A stretch of 64,000 nucleotides of DNA from Adiantum capillus-veneris (GCA_014529385.2 CM043950.1:71090435-71154434), one strand, 5' to 3'. Shown: positions 24,124 through 35,525, numbered from the stretch's first letter. The notes: generated by a model from the letters alone, not told the origin. A program made the numbers and translations.

Positions 24124-24487
24124 TAGTACTTGCACCAAATTTGGGGGAAACTAGATGGTCATGATCTCCTATGCTTGCCTAACCCACTGATGATTTATTT
24201 TCAAGTTTGGACTTAAAATGAACAATTTAGAGCAATTTTTCACTATTTGACCATATTTTACTAAGTCTAACCATATTTGGTTTTCCTGATGAATTTTGGT
24301 TGGATTCTGGAGTTAGTTGAAGCTAGTTCTGGAGCTCCCACTGCTCCCATGATGTTCTGCTACTATCAGCCTACTCCATTGTCTGATTTTGACCTTATCA
24401 GGCACTTTATACCCTGTCTTAGGAGGTTTTCCAGATTTGTGCATTTTTCAGGCATTTCTTGGATATCCACGTGATGTTTCATCATCC

Positions 24488-27400
24488 TTAAGTGATCCTC
24501 GGCTCCAATTCTAGCTTTGTGTGATCAGATGAGACTAAAATTACCATATCTGTACTTGTAGGAGATATTGAGATCCATCCGAGGTTTTCTACAACTTTCC
24601 TGACCCGTAGTCGGACAAGTGTTCCTTTCAAACCATCCATCATCATTTTCTTACTTTTCTTGAAGCGAGTGGTATGTTTCTCACAAGGCTTCTGTTTTTT
24701 AGCACTAGCTATGGTCACTAAAGAAGCTTTAGGGACCCACTTGTATGTTTTCTTCGTTACATTAGGATGAGTCTTGTCGGAAGCGATATGCATTGCTTGT
24801 AGCATATTTAAGGGTATAGGCATTTCATTCCCCTCAGGTGTTACCCAAGTCGTCCGCCTATTTCCCCAAGTGTCTATGGTTGCTGCTAGGTGGACCCAAT
24901 CCACATTGTCCGACTCAGTCATCCCAGGTAGGATATCCATATAAGGAGAATCTTGGCAAATGTCTGTATCCTTCTTACAAGTGTAACAATATTGTAGTGG
25001 GGCCGAGTGAACTGTGGTGTCAGAGCGATGATCAATAATGGTTTTACTCCCTAAGGGGTGTACCTTACCAGTCACCAAATCCACTCTAAGGACAGAGTCT
25101 TGGAATTGCAAATAGACATGATTTTTAGACCAATCATGAACCATTTGTGCTTCCCTCATGAATGGTCGTCCTAAAATCATTTCATATGAAATAAGGTGTT
25201 TAGAGAAATCCATTACAATGAACGTATGTCGTACCTTGTGTCCTAGAACTTTGATCTTAAGATCCTTGAGCATCCCCATAGGTTTGGCTATGGTACCATT
25301 TGCCATCTTTACCACAATGTTAGTAACACTGAGGCGGGGTTTTCCCATGGATTCCCAACAATCTTTTGTAACGATGCTAACTCCCGCACCACCATCAAGA
25401 ATTCCCTTTATAGTTAATCCCTTGGTGGTGATGGGTAGGGTCGCATTAGACTCGTCGCCTTCAAAATACTGCCCTAGTTCGTTAATGGGTACCTCGATTA
25501 CGGACTCATGTCCATCTAAGTCAAGTGATTGCACATGATTTTCCTCATCAATCATAATCGAGTCAGGCCTATTTGGTTGCGCAAACTGCGGTAATCCCGT
25601 TCGTAGCTCTCCGTTAAGGAATGCTCGAAGTGCAAGGAATAACTCAGGATCTCCATACAGCTTTGCTATGATCGTGGTTCGGACCTCAGAAGACATGAAG
25701 TCCACTAGTTTGGCAACATTCATTGGCATTTTGCAGGGTGTAGGTCCTTGACTAGGAACTGGTGAGGATGGAATCTCATATTCCTCAATGGGATCAGGTA
25801 TTCCTTCGTTAAACATCCTTTCCAACAAGAAAGGTGTATGCTTACTTTCTAATGTCCCGTCCTCACTCCCTTCTTGGATGATACTAGATATGGCTAACCG
25901 TCTATGGTTCATGTGGGGTGGATGAACTTGCGTGGGAAACACTGTGTCATGAATTTTGACATGCATGGGTTCTGGTTCTAGTTTCCTTTGAGTCTCCTCC
26001 ACTAAACCTCTTAGATGTTTCACCTGCTCAATCTCGTCTATTGGGTTTGGGTACGTCCCGATCTTCTTTTTACGATTCTTCCCTTTTTGCCCCTGCGGTT
26101 TATCTTGGGGGTCTTGGATTGGATTTGGAAACACTTGTGGTGTTTTTAGAGGCTCTTTATGGTTTTCTCTTATTCGGTTTTCATTTGGTTCCATGTTACG
26201 GTTTTCTTTGTCGGTCTTTCCCTTTGTGGTATTGGTTCTAGTCTCCATTGTCTCGATTGAATCTGAATCATCCTCGAGGTCATTCATATACACGGGGTCA
26301 TCTCCTGTTCCTATGTTTGTTTTGGAACTTGGCTTTGAATTTTCCGTATTCTGTGACCTCTTCCTTCGTGTCTTCTTTTTCTTTGCTTGGATAACTGAAA
26401 TGGTATCTCTCTCTTCGAGGATATGGCCTGGCCCTTGAAGCATGGACCGTGTAGTCGCATAAGCGGGTGCGATGGGTGGTATTGGCGATGTCACACTAGC
26501 AATTTCGACCAAATTTAGGGGTGTGATTTTAGGCGCATTTGGGTTATAGGGGCATTGGGCAATCAAGTGATCTATGCCACAACGATTACATGTGAGTATT
26601 GGCATTGCAGACGTGCTCCCTTGATTCATTTGCATCTGTGCAGCATTCTTTTGCAGCCTAATATGGCACTCTGCTGCCCGATGTGGTCCACCACACTCGT
26701 AGCATTGAAGAGGTGGCCTCCTAGCCTGGGTGTTGATATTTTGACCTCTGGATGCGAGAGCAGCAGCTTAATAAACCGGCTTGACTGGCCCCCAACAATC
26801 TTCCATGTAGTATATAGGACACTCTTCCAATGTATCAAGTCCGTAGGCAATACTAGTGTCTATTTCCTCCTCACAGCCATATACATAAGCATTTGATGGC
26901 TCGCAACCCACTTGGTTCATAGGGGCGACTCTTGGATGCGGGGGCTGCGGTCCTAGCACAGGAGGTGGTAGCGGTGTAGCTTGTACAACATTTTGAGATC
27001 TAGGGACCATGTGTTGCGGTAGTTGCTCAACAGGTGGAGCAGGCATCAACACAGGAGCTCGAGGTGCATCCGTCCAGGCTACAGGTGGTCTATTTGCCAT
27101 AATGCGTTTGATCATTAAACAATCCTTAGCTTGGTGACCATACCTACCACATGCGTTGCAAGTTCCATTAAATTTTACTCTAAACGTAGGGCACTCACTA
27201 ATGCTATGTGGACCTAAGCAAATGGAACACCATTGTTGCTCCCTTCTTGGATACATGTGACTATTTTGAGGGGGTCGATTATCCTTAAGAGACTCTTGGA
27301 TTGCTTTAGTGAGGTCTGTCAAGAATGTCTCAAATACCTTTGGCTCATTGGCAATGGGCTTTGCAATCATGGGTTCATACTCAATGGCTTGTGAGCTAGT

Positions 27401-29284
27401 GGATCTCGTGTCAGTAGACACCCTCATGCCTGCTATCATCAAGTTGTCCTCTAATTGGATTGCATTGGCAGTGACATCTTCCCAGGTTGTGATACCTCTA
27501 ATCACTAGTCCATTATAGATTCCTTCATTCCTCAACCCTCGAATGAATCGATCAAGCAGTTGGTTATTGTTGAAGCGCTCATTTACAGGGCAGCGAGAGT
27601 TTAAGTGCTTTAGACGACTAATGAAGTCCCTTACTGACTCTCCTTCCTTACGTTCGGCCTTCTGTAGCTGAGATGCTACACCCCAAAGCACACCTTCTCG
27701 TATGTACTCCTTTAGAAACAACCTTCGAAGGGTAGGGTAGATTGTTTTCTCGTCCACCCTTAGGGTTCTATACCAATCTCCAGCCTTCCCACTTAATGCC
27801 AAGCTTAAGGCATTGCACTTATGTAGTTCATTGCGTTCCCCTAAGGAATCACATACTTGTTCAAACACTTCAATGTGTTTTCTAGCATCTTCGTCCCCAT
27901 TGAATTTTTGCATGAGTTTGGCAATTTGCACTGCCTTACTTCTAGGCTCTCTATCAGATGCATGACGCATATTTTCCGCGATAGATCAACCTATGGTTTG
28001 AGCAAACGCTGCCAAGTCACCTATGTGAGGAGGCAGGGCCGGTGGAGGTACTCTTGGAATCATATGTGGGAGAGGGACGGGTACCGGTCTTGGCATATGT
28101 GTAGATGATGCAGGATATGGAACATAACCGGACATAGGTCCACTTGGATAAGGGCTAGGGAACGGCACTCGAGGAGCATGAACAAGTGGTACAATTGGAG
28201 GTGTGGGGGCCATGTGTGCATAAGGGGCTAGAGGCATATACGGTCGAGGCCCCATATTAGGTACTACGACACTAGGTAGTGGCACTGCGCTAACCGTAGA
28301 TGTCATCAGTACATTCTCTGTCAGGCTTATCCCTGGAGTGAGCACTGTGTTTTCCTTAATAGAGGGTTGATCCAAGTTAGGGAAGCTAAAGTTGTCGCTC
28401 GGAGGCTCAGATTGCATAGAGACCCCAGGTGAAATGACGTAAGATGGGTCCATGGGACTCATTAGAGGAGTCTCCATTTGTGATAGAGTAGGCTGTTGAG
28501 CCTTGCTCGTATCCAGAAATCTCATGGGGCCAGTTGAGAGTATATTTACCCCTCGGTTTTGTCTTTCTGATTGAATAATGCCATGGATAACATTACAGAT
28601 CATTTTTTGTTGATCTTCAATGCTCGTGGCACTAGAGGTGGATTGTACAATCTCTATCCATCCTACATGGTAGGCGTGGCCAGAGTGTAGATCCGTCAAC
28701 ACCTCAATGTGGAGGTCGTATGTACAATGATCATTAATGAACAATCCTTCTAGAGTCAACGTGTTAACGGTTTCTTGTGAGGTAGAAGCAATGTTGCTCC
28801 CCGTGGTTTTACTTGCCACCAACGGTACTCTAGAGGGAACTTCTGAAGGAGGCAGCTCAACAGGGCCTTCTTGGTAAGAAGTTGGCAGGATATCCACATG
28901 GACACTCTTTGGGGGTGTGGGGTCCACGTGCGATGTGAAAGGAGAGTCCACTTCCCCACCCCCTTCGTGTGCTTCATTTGCATCAGGTTCCGAGCGAGTA
29001 GCTCTACCTAATGTTTTCATGAAAAGGCTAAACATACTAGTACTAGGCTGTGGAGCTTCGGGAGGTGCATGGCCTTCTCTCTCAGTGTTTTGGGTAGGGT
29101 ATGCTTCCATGATTTCTGAGTCGGAGGAGGAATCACTAGCGGCTATTTTAGGGTCTTGGGTGGTGCTACCTTGTGTCCCCGCTGAGGGTCTAGAGCCTAT
29201 CGTGGATGGGTAATGGGTGTCCGTATGAACAGAGGCACCCTCAATATTCTCGTGTTCTAGCACCCGCCCAGAGCGTAAGTGCAT
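24488..29284 (-). pseudogene. T6 gag-nucleocapsid-protease polyprotein
   Basis: One frame of about 1,598 codons has only two internal stops, TGA at 27986 (likely ex-CGA) and TAA at 26768. Start MHLRSGRVLEHENIEGAS; a low-complexity Pro/Ser/Met-rich N-region follows to about residue 430. Next is a clear retrotransposon capsid (LMQKFNGDEDARKHIEVFEQ, GKAGDWYRTLRVDE, FISRLKHLNSRCPVN, LLDRFIRGLRNEGIY). Four zinc knuckles come next: CSICLGPHSISEC, CNACGRYGHQAKDC, CYECGGPHRAAEC and CNRCGIDHLIAQC. Protease lies at about 25350-25430 (IKGILDGGAGVSIVTKDCW, with D-G-G instead of D-S/T-G) and ends ILGRPFMREAQMVHDW. The tail carries TYKWVPK, also seen at the T9 C-terminus. The protease resembles T9's first protease. 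The role would be particle assembly and Gag processing. Confidence 0.75.
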
Positions 29285-29964
29285 GTGCTTTTGATACCCT
29301 AAGGTGTCAAAAAGCTGCTCTAGGAGGCCTTGTGACTAGTTTTTAGCTTGTATTTTGTTTGTTTTTTTGCTAGATTTTTTAGAGCGTGTCGTGGAATGGG
29401 CCGTGTGATAGCTCGAAACGAGCGTATCGCTAGGAGGGATGCGTTGTGCTTTACAGCCCACCGTTTGGTTCTATTTTGCTCCAGCAAAGCCCGAAACAGT
29501 CTTTTCCTAGCTGGGGAACTAGGCTCCAAATAGCAAGTCTAAAGGTGCAAGTGGGAAGAGAAGGGAGGAGAGTGGAGGACTTGTCCCACATGCTCTCATT
29601 CCCTCTTGAGGAGGTAGGGTATATATATAAGAGTGAGTCTAGTATATATCATAAGACTGAGGACTGAGGCTTGGGCTTGGGCTTGGGGAAATGATCCCGA
29701 TCCCGATCTAACTTTTATACAACCCAACCCGTCCGTTTTTATAACTCACGTTTTTTATTTTCAAAAATCTAACCTCCCCCTCGCTCACGTTTTTATTTTT
29801 CGAATGCACGCAGCAGAAAACACAGAAAATGCAAACTGTACGCAACAGAAAAACAGAATTAACAACTTGCAAAAAAAATACGCCTTCCTCTCCCTCTTCT
29901 TTCCTACTGCAAACCACTCATACAAGAAGCACAAAGTGCCTCTTGGGCTTAGTGCAGGGCTATT

Positions 29965-29981
29965 CCCCGGCAGCGGCGCCA
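29965..29981 (-). other. T6 primer binding site (tRNA-Asp-like)
   Basis: The minus strand reads TGGCGCCGCTGCCGGGG, one base different from the T7 site. The TGGCGCCGTTGCCGGGG form is the tRNA-Asp primer site of many plant Ty3 elements. It lies four bases inside the LTR. Confidence 0.75.
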
Positions 29982-29985
29982 AAAA

Positions 29986-30236
29986 TGTGCTCTCCTTGCC
30001 GCACTGTCGAAGCAAGGGACTTGCCAATACACCGTGTGCGAGCCACAAATGGCTCCAAGCACACAACAAGCCTAAACTAGGAAGCTCAAGAGAGCAAAGG
30101 GTGTGTCACTCACCGCTCTACGCTCGCCTTCGTGGTGGATTCCTCGCCGCGATGAAGAAGAATCTGCAGTCGTGCCGCGCTCAACCGCTTCGTCGTCGTC
30201 GTGCCGTCGTAATGCTCGATCGCACACACACTCTCC

Positions 30237-30278
<42 letters not shown>

Positions 30279-30571
30279 AGGAGGTGACGAAGAAGAAGAT
30301 GGAGATGGAGATGGAGCAAGAGCACTCTTCTATTGCACAAATGAGAGAATGAGTAAAAATTAGCTTTAGTTGGCTTTTATATGAGCTCACCCCATTCACA
30401 CTTGGGCGCCCATGCTTAGCCAACTAATCCCTTGAATGTCCCAGTTAGAGTGCCCCTCTCATCGGCGATCACTCTTACCCTTTTCCTATTGGTCCGACAA
30501 GCCCGGTACCTGACTCTAAATAATACAACGTTTATAGATCATAGGGTGTCCGTGTGCCGTGAGGGTTAACA
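29986..30571 (-). repeat. T6 5' LTR
   Basis: On the plus strand it begins TGTGCTCTCC and ends GGGTTAACA; 586 bp. The outer end is set by the sudden return of T7 gag coding at 30572. It carries (CT)n(CA)n at about 30231-30279. No second copy is in the window, so the ends rest on TG/CA, the primer site and the interrupted gene. Confidence 0.65.
30374..30381 (-). promoter_or_regulatory. TATA box of T6 LTR
   Basis: The minus strand reads TATAAAAG within the LTR, about 390 bp upstream of the primer site in element orientation. Confidence 0.5.
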
Positions 30572-31966
30572 AAACTCTCTTAGCAAATGGTCAATGTCAT
30601 GGAATCCCCCTATGTTCAGTGGTTGAAACCATGTCAATGCCGTACCTTCTAGAGTAAGACCAAATCCCTCGTATTGTGTATGGAAATCTGTTATCTGCTC
30701 AGCTCTTAAGACTTGCTTAAAGAGTGACACATGTGCATACGGATCTCCTGAACCACCATACTTCTTTGGCATACACTTCGGTACTTGAGATGGTCTCATA
30801 CGTCTATGGTCTGCTACCAATCTCATTGCTCCTGTGTCCCGGCTAAAGCTTTCTCTAGCATCATGGACTTCATGGGTTACCCTTGTCGGTTCCCCTGCCC
30901 TGAATCTACTACTAGGAGGTAAATGTGATGGTTCCGCTTCGAACCTTGGACCTGGAGTGGTATATGTGGGGATTGGAACTGCACTACCTCGATTCGTATC
31001 CATTGACTCTCTGGAATGTAATGATCCCATTGGTCCGGGCTTCGAGTACTGAGGTTGACTGAAAGAGTCAGCAGTCTGAGTTCTTTGCCCTCCTGTCGTC
31101 ATTGGGTTTTGCACTCCATTTGTTGATGCTGGTCTTTGTGAGCTAGAAGTAACATAATACTGATGTAGTGGTCCCCCAAAGTATGTATTTCCTTCTAATT
31201 CTTTCTTGCCCATTGTTGAGTATTGCCTCCCATACTTGTCGTAAGCAGCAATTTTCACTTCCGATCCTTCTGTGTAGGTAAAGACATAAAGTCTTTTTTG
31301 GTCTGTCAACTCTCCGGTGTAGGGATCTTCACATCTATAATAGAGATCTTGCTCCCCATTATTATATTTGTATAGCCCCACATAGATGTTATCAGTGTTG
31401 ATCCTTGTAGTTTCATTCTCTCTTCTTAACCTCGCATCAGGGAAGTTCATTATTGGTGCTTTCTACTCAAGTTCTTCATCTACTTTGGCTTTGGTGCCTA
31501 TCAATCCCCACTTGTCCACAATGTTAGGGTTTAGGACTACCAAGTACATGGTACCCTCGTTATCTAGATATCTATCTCCGCTATAGCTCATAGGCACTAA
31601 GTCCTTGAACTCACTAGGTCTCTCCTCTATCTTCACACAATAGCGGTCCATTCCATCTTTGTAGATCTTGGCACCTTGCTCATTGTCGTACTGGTATTTT
31701 ATGAACAATAGCTTCATTGTGCCGGAAGGGTTTGATGATCCTGCTGCCATATTTTCTCTGTTGTTCAGGTTCAAGTGTTCCAAGTGTTCGGTGAAAATCT
31801 CGTAAGATCTCTCCGAAGAAGTATCAGAAACACTTCCTTCAAAGATCGGCTCTAATGGTTGCACCCAACTTTGGTTTACACTTCCCTCGGTTGATATGAC
31901 ACTTACGTGTTCCCCTTGTTTTGGTTGGTTATTCTGGAGATTCCTGTCCGATCTCAAATTCATCAA
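30572..31966 (-). pseudogene. T7 gag, truncated
   Basis: Start MMNLRSDRNLQNNQPKQGEH at 31966; one frame runs to 30572 with a single TAG at 31463. Residues 80-260 hold two similar charged/aromatic stretches (LLFIKYQYDNEQGAKIYKDG and YVGLYKYNNGEQDLYYRC) that may be an internal duplication. A Ser/Pro/Arg-rich linker follows. The C-terminal part is a recognisable capsid: MPKKYGGSGDPYAHVSLFKQ, GFGLTLEGTALTWFQPLNIG, FHDIDHLLREFC. It breaks off inside the capsid where T6's LTR starts. An upstream short frame (32135-31929, MFFSITATKFSLDETEVVQL) may be an N-terminal extension shifted in frame. The role would be particle formation. Confidence 0.65.
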
Positions 31967-32130
31967 TTCCCCTAAAGGACTTTAACTTTTCCGTCTCGGC
32001 AATTTGTTTTCCCCAAGTTTTTGTGGTCAGAATTGATCCAAACTGATTGATACTTGGTCGATTGTTTAATCTTGTCAGTTGGACAACTTCTGTTTCATCA
32101 AGTGAGAATTTTGTTGCAGTTATGCTGAAA

Positions 32131-32156
32131 AACACATTATACGCGTATGATGTCTT
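32131..32156. promoter_or_regulatory. T7 leader palindrome, copy 4
   Basis: 13-bp arms around ACGCGT have two mismatches, one of which would be a G-U pair in RNA. Right half CGTATGATGTCTT. Confidence 0.65.
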
Positions 32157-32411
32157 TTTTCACAGATTTAGACTATTTTGGTTATGCTCACTCTCAGTAG
32201 CCCCCTTATGCTCTGTCCACTCACAAAATTCATTTTGAACTCTGTTTAAGCAAGTTATGGCTAATTTAGGCTTTTCTTGGCAATTTTCCGCTTTTGACTT
32301 GTTTTGGGTCAATTGTGATCCAAATGAAATGAAACTTGAAATATAACCTCTAGACAGGTATTACAATGGATCTGTGTTGGCAAAGTATCAAAATATGTCC
32401 AAAATTAGGTC

Positions 32412-32439
32412 AAAGACATCATACGCGTATGATGTCTTT
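32412..32439. promoter_or_regulatory. T7 leader palindrome, copy 3, 28 bp perfect
   Basis: 14-bp arms (half-site AAAGACATCATACG) form a perfect inverted repeat with no spacer, centred on CG/CG. Confidence 0.85.
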
Positions 32440-32535
32440 TTCCTCAATTTGGGTCAAGACTTGATATTTATGCTTTCTACAGTGTTTGTAACAATCTTGT
32501 CAGGTCAGATATCATAATTAAGCAGTGGATGTGCT

Positions 32536-32565
32536 AAAAGACATTATACGCGTATGATGTCTTTT
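32536..32565. promoter_or_regulatory. T7 leader palindrome, copy 2, 30 bp
   Basis: 15-bp arms with one mismatch that would be a G-U pair in RNA. The half-site AAAAGACAT is shared with copies 1 and 3. Confidence 0.8.
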
Positions 32566-32823
32566 GTCCCAGATTTTGACTATTTTTGGTTTTAAGCCTT
32601 CTCCAATGTTTATAATTGAGTTTCAAGTGTTTTTGTCAGGTTTGAATGTAAAAACAAGATCTGAATCCAAAATTTCCTTTTCTTTGTGTTTCTTGGGCTC
32701 CGACTTGTCTTTTTGGGTTTCTTTGAGTGTTAATGCTCTTGTTTTAAGTTGAAATTAGGGTATAACCCCCCTTTTGAACACTTTGGTAAAGTCAAAATTT
32801 CTGTTTTGGTCTCTATTTGGTCA

Positions 32824-32839
32824 TTTAGACATCATACGC
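32824..32839. promoter_or_regulatory. T7 leader palindrome, copy 1, left half (split by T8)
   Basis: Left arm TTTAGACATCATACG. The right arm follows T8's far end (37731-37748). Without T8 and one ACGC copy the two halves would give a perfect 30-bp palindrome. ACGC (32836-32839) is T8's target duplication. Confidence 0.8.
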
Positions 32840-33985
32840 TGTGACCGGGATGAAAACACACACAGCGCCTCTATAACGACCCGACACACACTCTTGGGAA
32901 GATACACACACACACACTATGGGGCACCACTCGGCTTAGACAACACACCTGGCCGAGACAGGGAACACACCTCTAGAGTGAGAGGAGAGAAACTATCCAC
33001 TTGTCCACTCCACACAGACACACACACACACATACACACCCAAAAAAATTCAGCTCAAAAGAGGAGAATTTCTGATGTTTAGATACAATTGAGCTTGGGC
33101 CAACACCAATGGGGCAAACAACTCACACAATATGGGTAAAAGATACCAGATACAATCACAAATTGGAGAAGAAGCTTCACTCACCGTAGAAGATTACACA
33201 GAAAAACAGCAGAAAAAGAGTGAGGAATTTGGCAAAATGGACAGCGCCATCGCGTCCGGAACGGCCCAAAACCCCAGTCTGCAATGTCAAAGTGCTCAAA
33301 TCCGACATCGGATGAGCAGTTTACAGCCAAAACAAGCTCCAAAATGAGCAAAAACACACCTGCGGCTATTCCTCCTCTCTTCTCCACGTTTTTTCTATTC
33401 TTCTCTCTTTTTTTTCAGTTCCCACACTTAGCTTTATTAGTTGGGCACCCTTGGCCTTTTAGATGACCTCAAACGGACCCCGAACAGGCCAAAAACTGAC
33501 CTCGCAGTGCATAGTTGTCACCCTGCTGCATCCATACGCACACCTGGCACTCAGCTTTTTTCAATAATGCATCCCGCCACCACGTGAAGTGGCCCCAAAA
33601 GATGGTCCTCATGATGACCTTTCTGCATGAGTATCACAAGAAAACACCCACGTCGTGTCCGTACTTCTCCGCGTGCAAGTACTGACCCCATTCGGCCTCT
33701 TGACGCAACTAGATGCCATCTGACGCACCTGCTTACCTCATGTCGTCGGCCCGCGGATAGCTTCCTCGAGAAGTTTTACGTGCTACCAACTCCTCATTAT
33801 TGTAGAAAAAACACACTGGTACTGGTAATAGTGAAAATCGATGAACTATGTACATGATGTCCTACCTGTACACATGTGGGCCCCACATAACCACTTGGCT
33901 CTGGAAAATGGGCAATTCTTTATTTGATGCACCATGCATGTGTATGTATATATGCACAATCCCTTGCTCCAAAAAACTCCTGACA
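32840..33985 (-). repeat. T8 3' LTR
   Basis: 1146 bp, begins TGTGACCGGG and ends CTCCTGACA. It is near-identical to 36574-37730; most of the length difference is a shorter (CA)n tract near 33015-33040. Confidence 0.9.
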
Positions 33986-34006
33986 TAATTTTCCCACCCC
34001 CTAGCC
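33986..34006 (-). other. T8 polypurine tract
   Basis: The minus strand reads AGGGGGTGGGAAAATTA directly before the 3' LTR. Confidence 0.75.
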
Positions 34007-34035
34007 TGCTAGAGCATTCATGCTCAGCAGCAGCA

Positions 34036-34566
34036 CTAGTAGATGCTCATTCCACCTGGATCAAAAGGCCAAAGGCATATCGCGTGATTCACAAGAAGCA
34101 TCATAACACCACACGTACATTTTTCAACAATCAACCAAAATGCACCATAGGCATATCCAACTAACACATCCGCCCTGTCTGGAGTTCCAAAAGCATAAAT
34201 ATTGCATGCCACATTCAACCCAACCGATAGAGACAACTCAAGTGACTCATCACCTGACATCTTGGCTTCACTAGCCATAGCAAAAACCTGCAAATCATGC
34301 ACCCAAGTAGCTAAAAGCATTGTGTGAAGGTAAAGTTGTTGATATCCAAAGCACAAAAGTATCCCCGCAGCACACATATCCCTAGCATAGACATCCACAT
34401 AGCTGAGATTGGACTTATATATGCCAAACCCCTTCTCATCATCATAAGCATACTCATCATCACACATAACTTTATCCACATCATAATCATGGCTATCACC
34501 ACTATTCATAGCTTCTAGCATGGGTTCATCAGTCTCCAAGAATATACATCCTGCTCTAAACCACAA
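34036..34566 (-). CDS. T8 second coding stretch, unknown
   Basis: 176 codons start MWFRAGCIFLETDEPMLEAM and overlap the 3' end of the gag frame by about 50 bp in another frame. It has an Asp/Tyr-rich acidic patch (DYDVDKVMCDDEYAYDDEKG) and a hydrophobic, Cys-rich second half. I do not recognise it. It may be the frameshifted continuation of Gag, or a separate ORF in the place where other elements have protease. Antisense ORFs here are shorter and less biased. The protein status is uncertain. Confidence 0.35.
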   Translation of the reverse strand: MWFRAGCIFLETDEPMLEAMNSGDSHDYDVDKVMCDDEYAYDDEKGFGIYKSNLSYVDVYARDMCAAGILLCFGYQQLYLHTMLLATWVHDLQVFAMASEAKMSGDESLELSLSVGLNVACNIYAFGTPDRADVLVGYAYGAFWLIVEKCTCGVMMLLVNHAICLWPFDPGGMSIY

Positions 34567-35525
34567 TCATGCTCACAAATCGGTTCAATCACTACACATC
34601 CATCAACATATGGCTTCAAAACAGGCTCCACATCCAACAAATCCACAAAATGGCTCTCAACCTTGCCCTCTTCCCTAATTTCCAAGGAACTAGTATCCAA
34701 AGATAGCTGCTCATCATCAATAACCTCGACCTCACACTCACACCCAAAATCACAAGGTACACAAGTAGCCAATGCATCCTCTTCAAGACTTTTCAATCCT
34801 GTATCCAAAGCATTACTCACCTCTTTAGGCTCTTCCATAAACCTATCAACCTGCAAATAATCTTTACGCTTCACAATAGACCTTGGGAAGAAACGAGAAA
34901 CATCATAGGATAGGCTACTTTTCACCTGCTTAGGCTTAACTTCATCTTCCATGTCAAATCCATCTTGCACATGCATACCTGTACTGATACCATGTTCCTC
35001 AAGATTCTTAAACTTCCATTCCTTGTGCTTTGCAATGCATACTGCATCTTCAAAAGACTCGGGCCTCTTCAACTCAACCTCGAACCGCAACCAAGGTGAC
35101 AAACCATCAACAAAAGAACTTTTCTTCAATGAACAAGGGGGAGTCTCATCCTTAAGAGCAACACACCAACGAGTCCATAAATCTGTAAAACCTTGTACAT
35201 AGGCATCAACACCTTGACAAGAACCTTGCTTAAGAGCATTGAGCTCATTCCATAATGCATTTGCATCTTTAAAAAACTGGAAACGCTCAAAAAAAGCTTC
35301 TATAAACTTGTCAAGATTCAAACCATAAGAAGAAGCCACTGCTTCTTTAGCTTCCAAATCCATGAACCAAACACGGGCCTCATCTTTCAAAAGCAATCCA
35401 AATAGCTTCAAAATATTCTCCTCATCACACATATTGTTGCTTATGCATGCCACCTCGACTTGCTCCAGAAAGTCTTCCACATCTTCACCACTTCTTCCAT
35501 GAAATTCCGGATAAGAGAAAGCCAT
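34515..35525 (-). CDS. T8 Gag-like protein
   Basis: An intact ORF of 336 codons starts MAFSYPEFHGRSGEDVEDFL. It has the plant retrotransposon Gag pattern: F-x-GRSGEDVEDFLEQVEVA, LLLKDEARVWFMDLEAKEA, FIEAFFERFQFFKDANALW, GVDAYVQGFTDLWTRW, and FVDGLSPWLRFEVELKRPES. It closely follows the layout of T11's Gag (MAFPNFFGRSGENAGDFL). The C-terminal third is acidic with scattered Cys but no CCHC knuckle. It would form particles, with enzymes supplied by another element; T11's family is the best candidate because of the related Gag and primer site. ATG choice follows the conserved SYPEFHGRSGE block. The small leader ORF ends 104 bp upstream. Confidence 0.8.
   Translation of the reverse strand: MAFSYPEFHGRSGEDVEDFLEQVEVACISNNMCDEENILKLFGLLLKDEARVWFMDLEAKEAVASSYGLNLDKFIEAFFERFQFFKDANALWNELNALKQGSCQGVDAYVQGFTDLWTRWCVALKDETPPCSLKKSSFVDGLSPWLRFEVELKRPESFEDAVCIAKHKEWKFKNLEEHGISTGMHVQDGFDMEDEVKPKQVKSSLSYDVSRFFPRSIVKRKDYLQVDRFMEEPKEVSNALDTGLKSLEEDALATCVPCDFGCECEVEVIDDEQLSLDTSSLEIREEGKVESHFVDLLDVEPVLKPYVDGCVVIEPICEHDCGLEQDVYSWRLMNPC

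Larger units (their letters stand above)
19293..24487 (-). mobile_element. T5: LTR element with a long non-pol ORF, 5' end lost
   Basis: It consists of a 3' LTR (19293-20205, TGTTT...AAACA), a polypurine tract, an ORF of about 1,130 codons (20244-23634) and a leader with two palindrome repeats (23635-24487). No RT, protease or integrase is seen. Its LTR is a diverged relative of T7's LTR: both begin TGTT, end AACA and share weakly matching blocks such as GTGTCAA at corresponding places. The 5' LTR and primer site are missing where T6 begins. It interrupts T4's RT. Confidence 0.6.
23635..24487 (-). other. T5 leader with palindrome repeats, non-coding
   Basis: This stretch is free of ORFs. It has two related segments spaced 273 bp apart, each with GTACTACGATCGCGA followed by CGGTGTACCTCA on the minus strand and flanked by CAAATTTGG and ATCCAGAA blocks. 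Its left edge abuts the T5 ORF and its right edge meets the stop codon of T6. No primer site is visible, so the 5' part was lost or displaced by T6. Confidence 0.5.
24488..30571 (-). mobile_element. T6: gag-protease LTR element, 3' end lost
   Basis: It has a 5' LTR (29986-30571, TGTG...TTAACA), a tRNA-Asp-like primer site and one polyprotein ORF of gag, zinc knuckles and protease that ends at a natural stop at 24488. No RT follows, and no 3' LTR was found. It interrupts T7's gag at 30571/30572. It is either a non-autonomous gag-PR element or an element whose pol half was deleted at the T5 junction. Confidence 0.6.

Noticed and set aside
26193-26438. Hydrophobic plus-strand ORFs at 26.0-26.4 kb as membrane proteins
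   Set aside because: Antisense of T6's charged linker.
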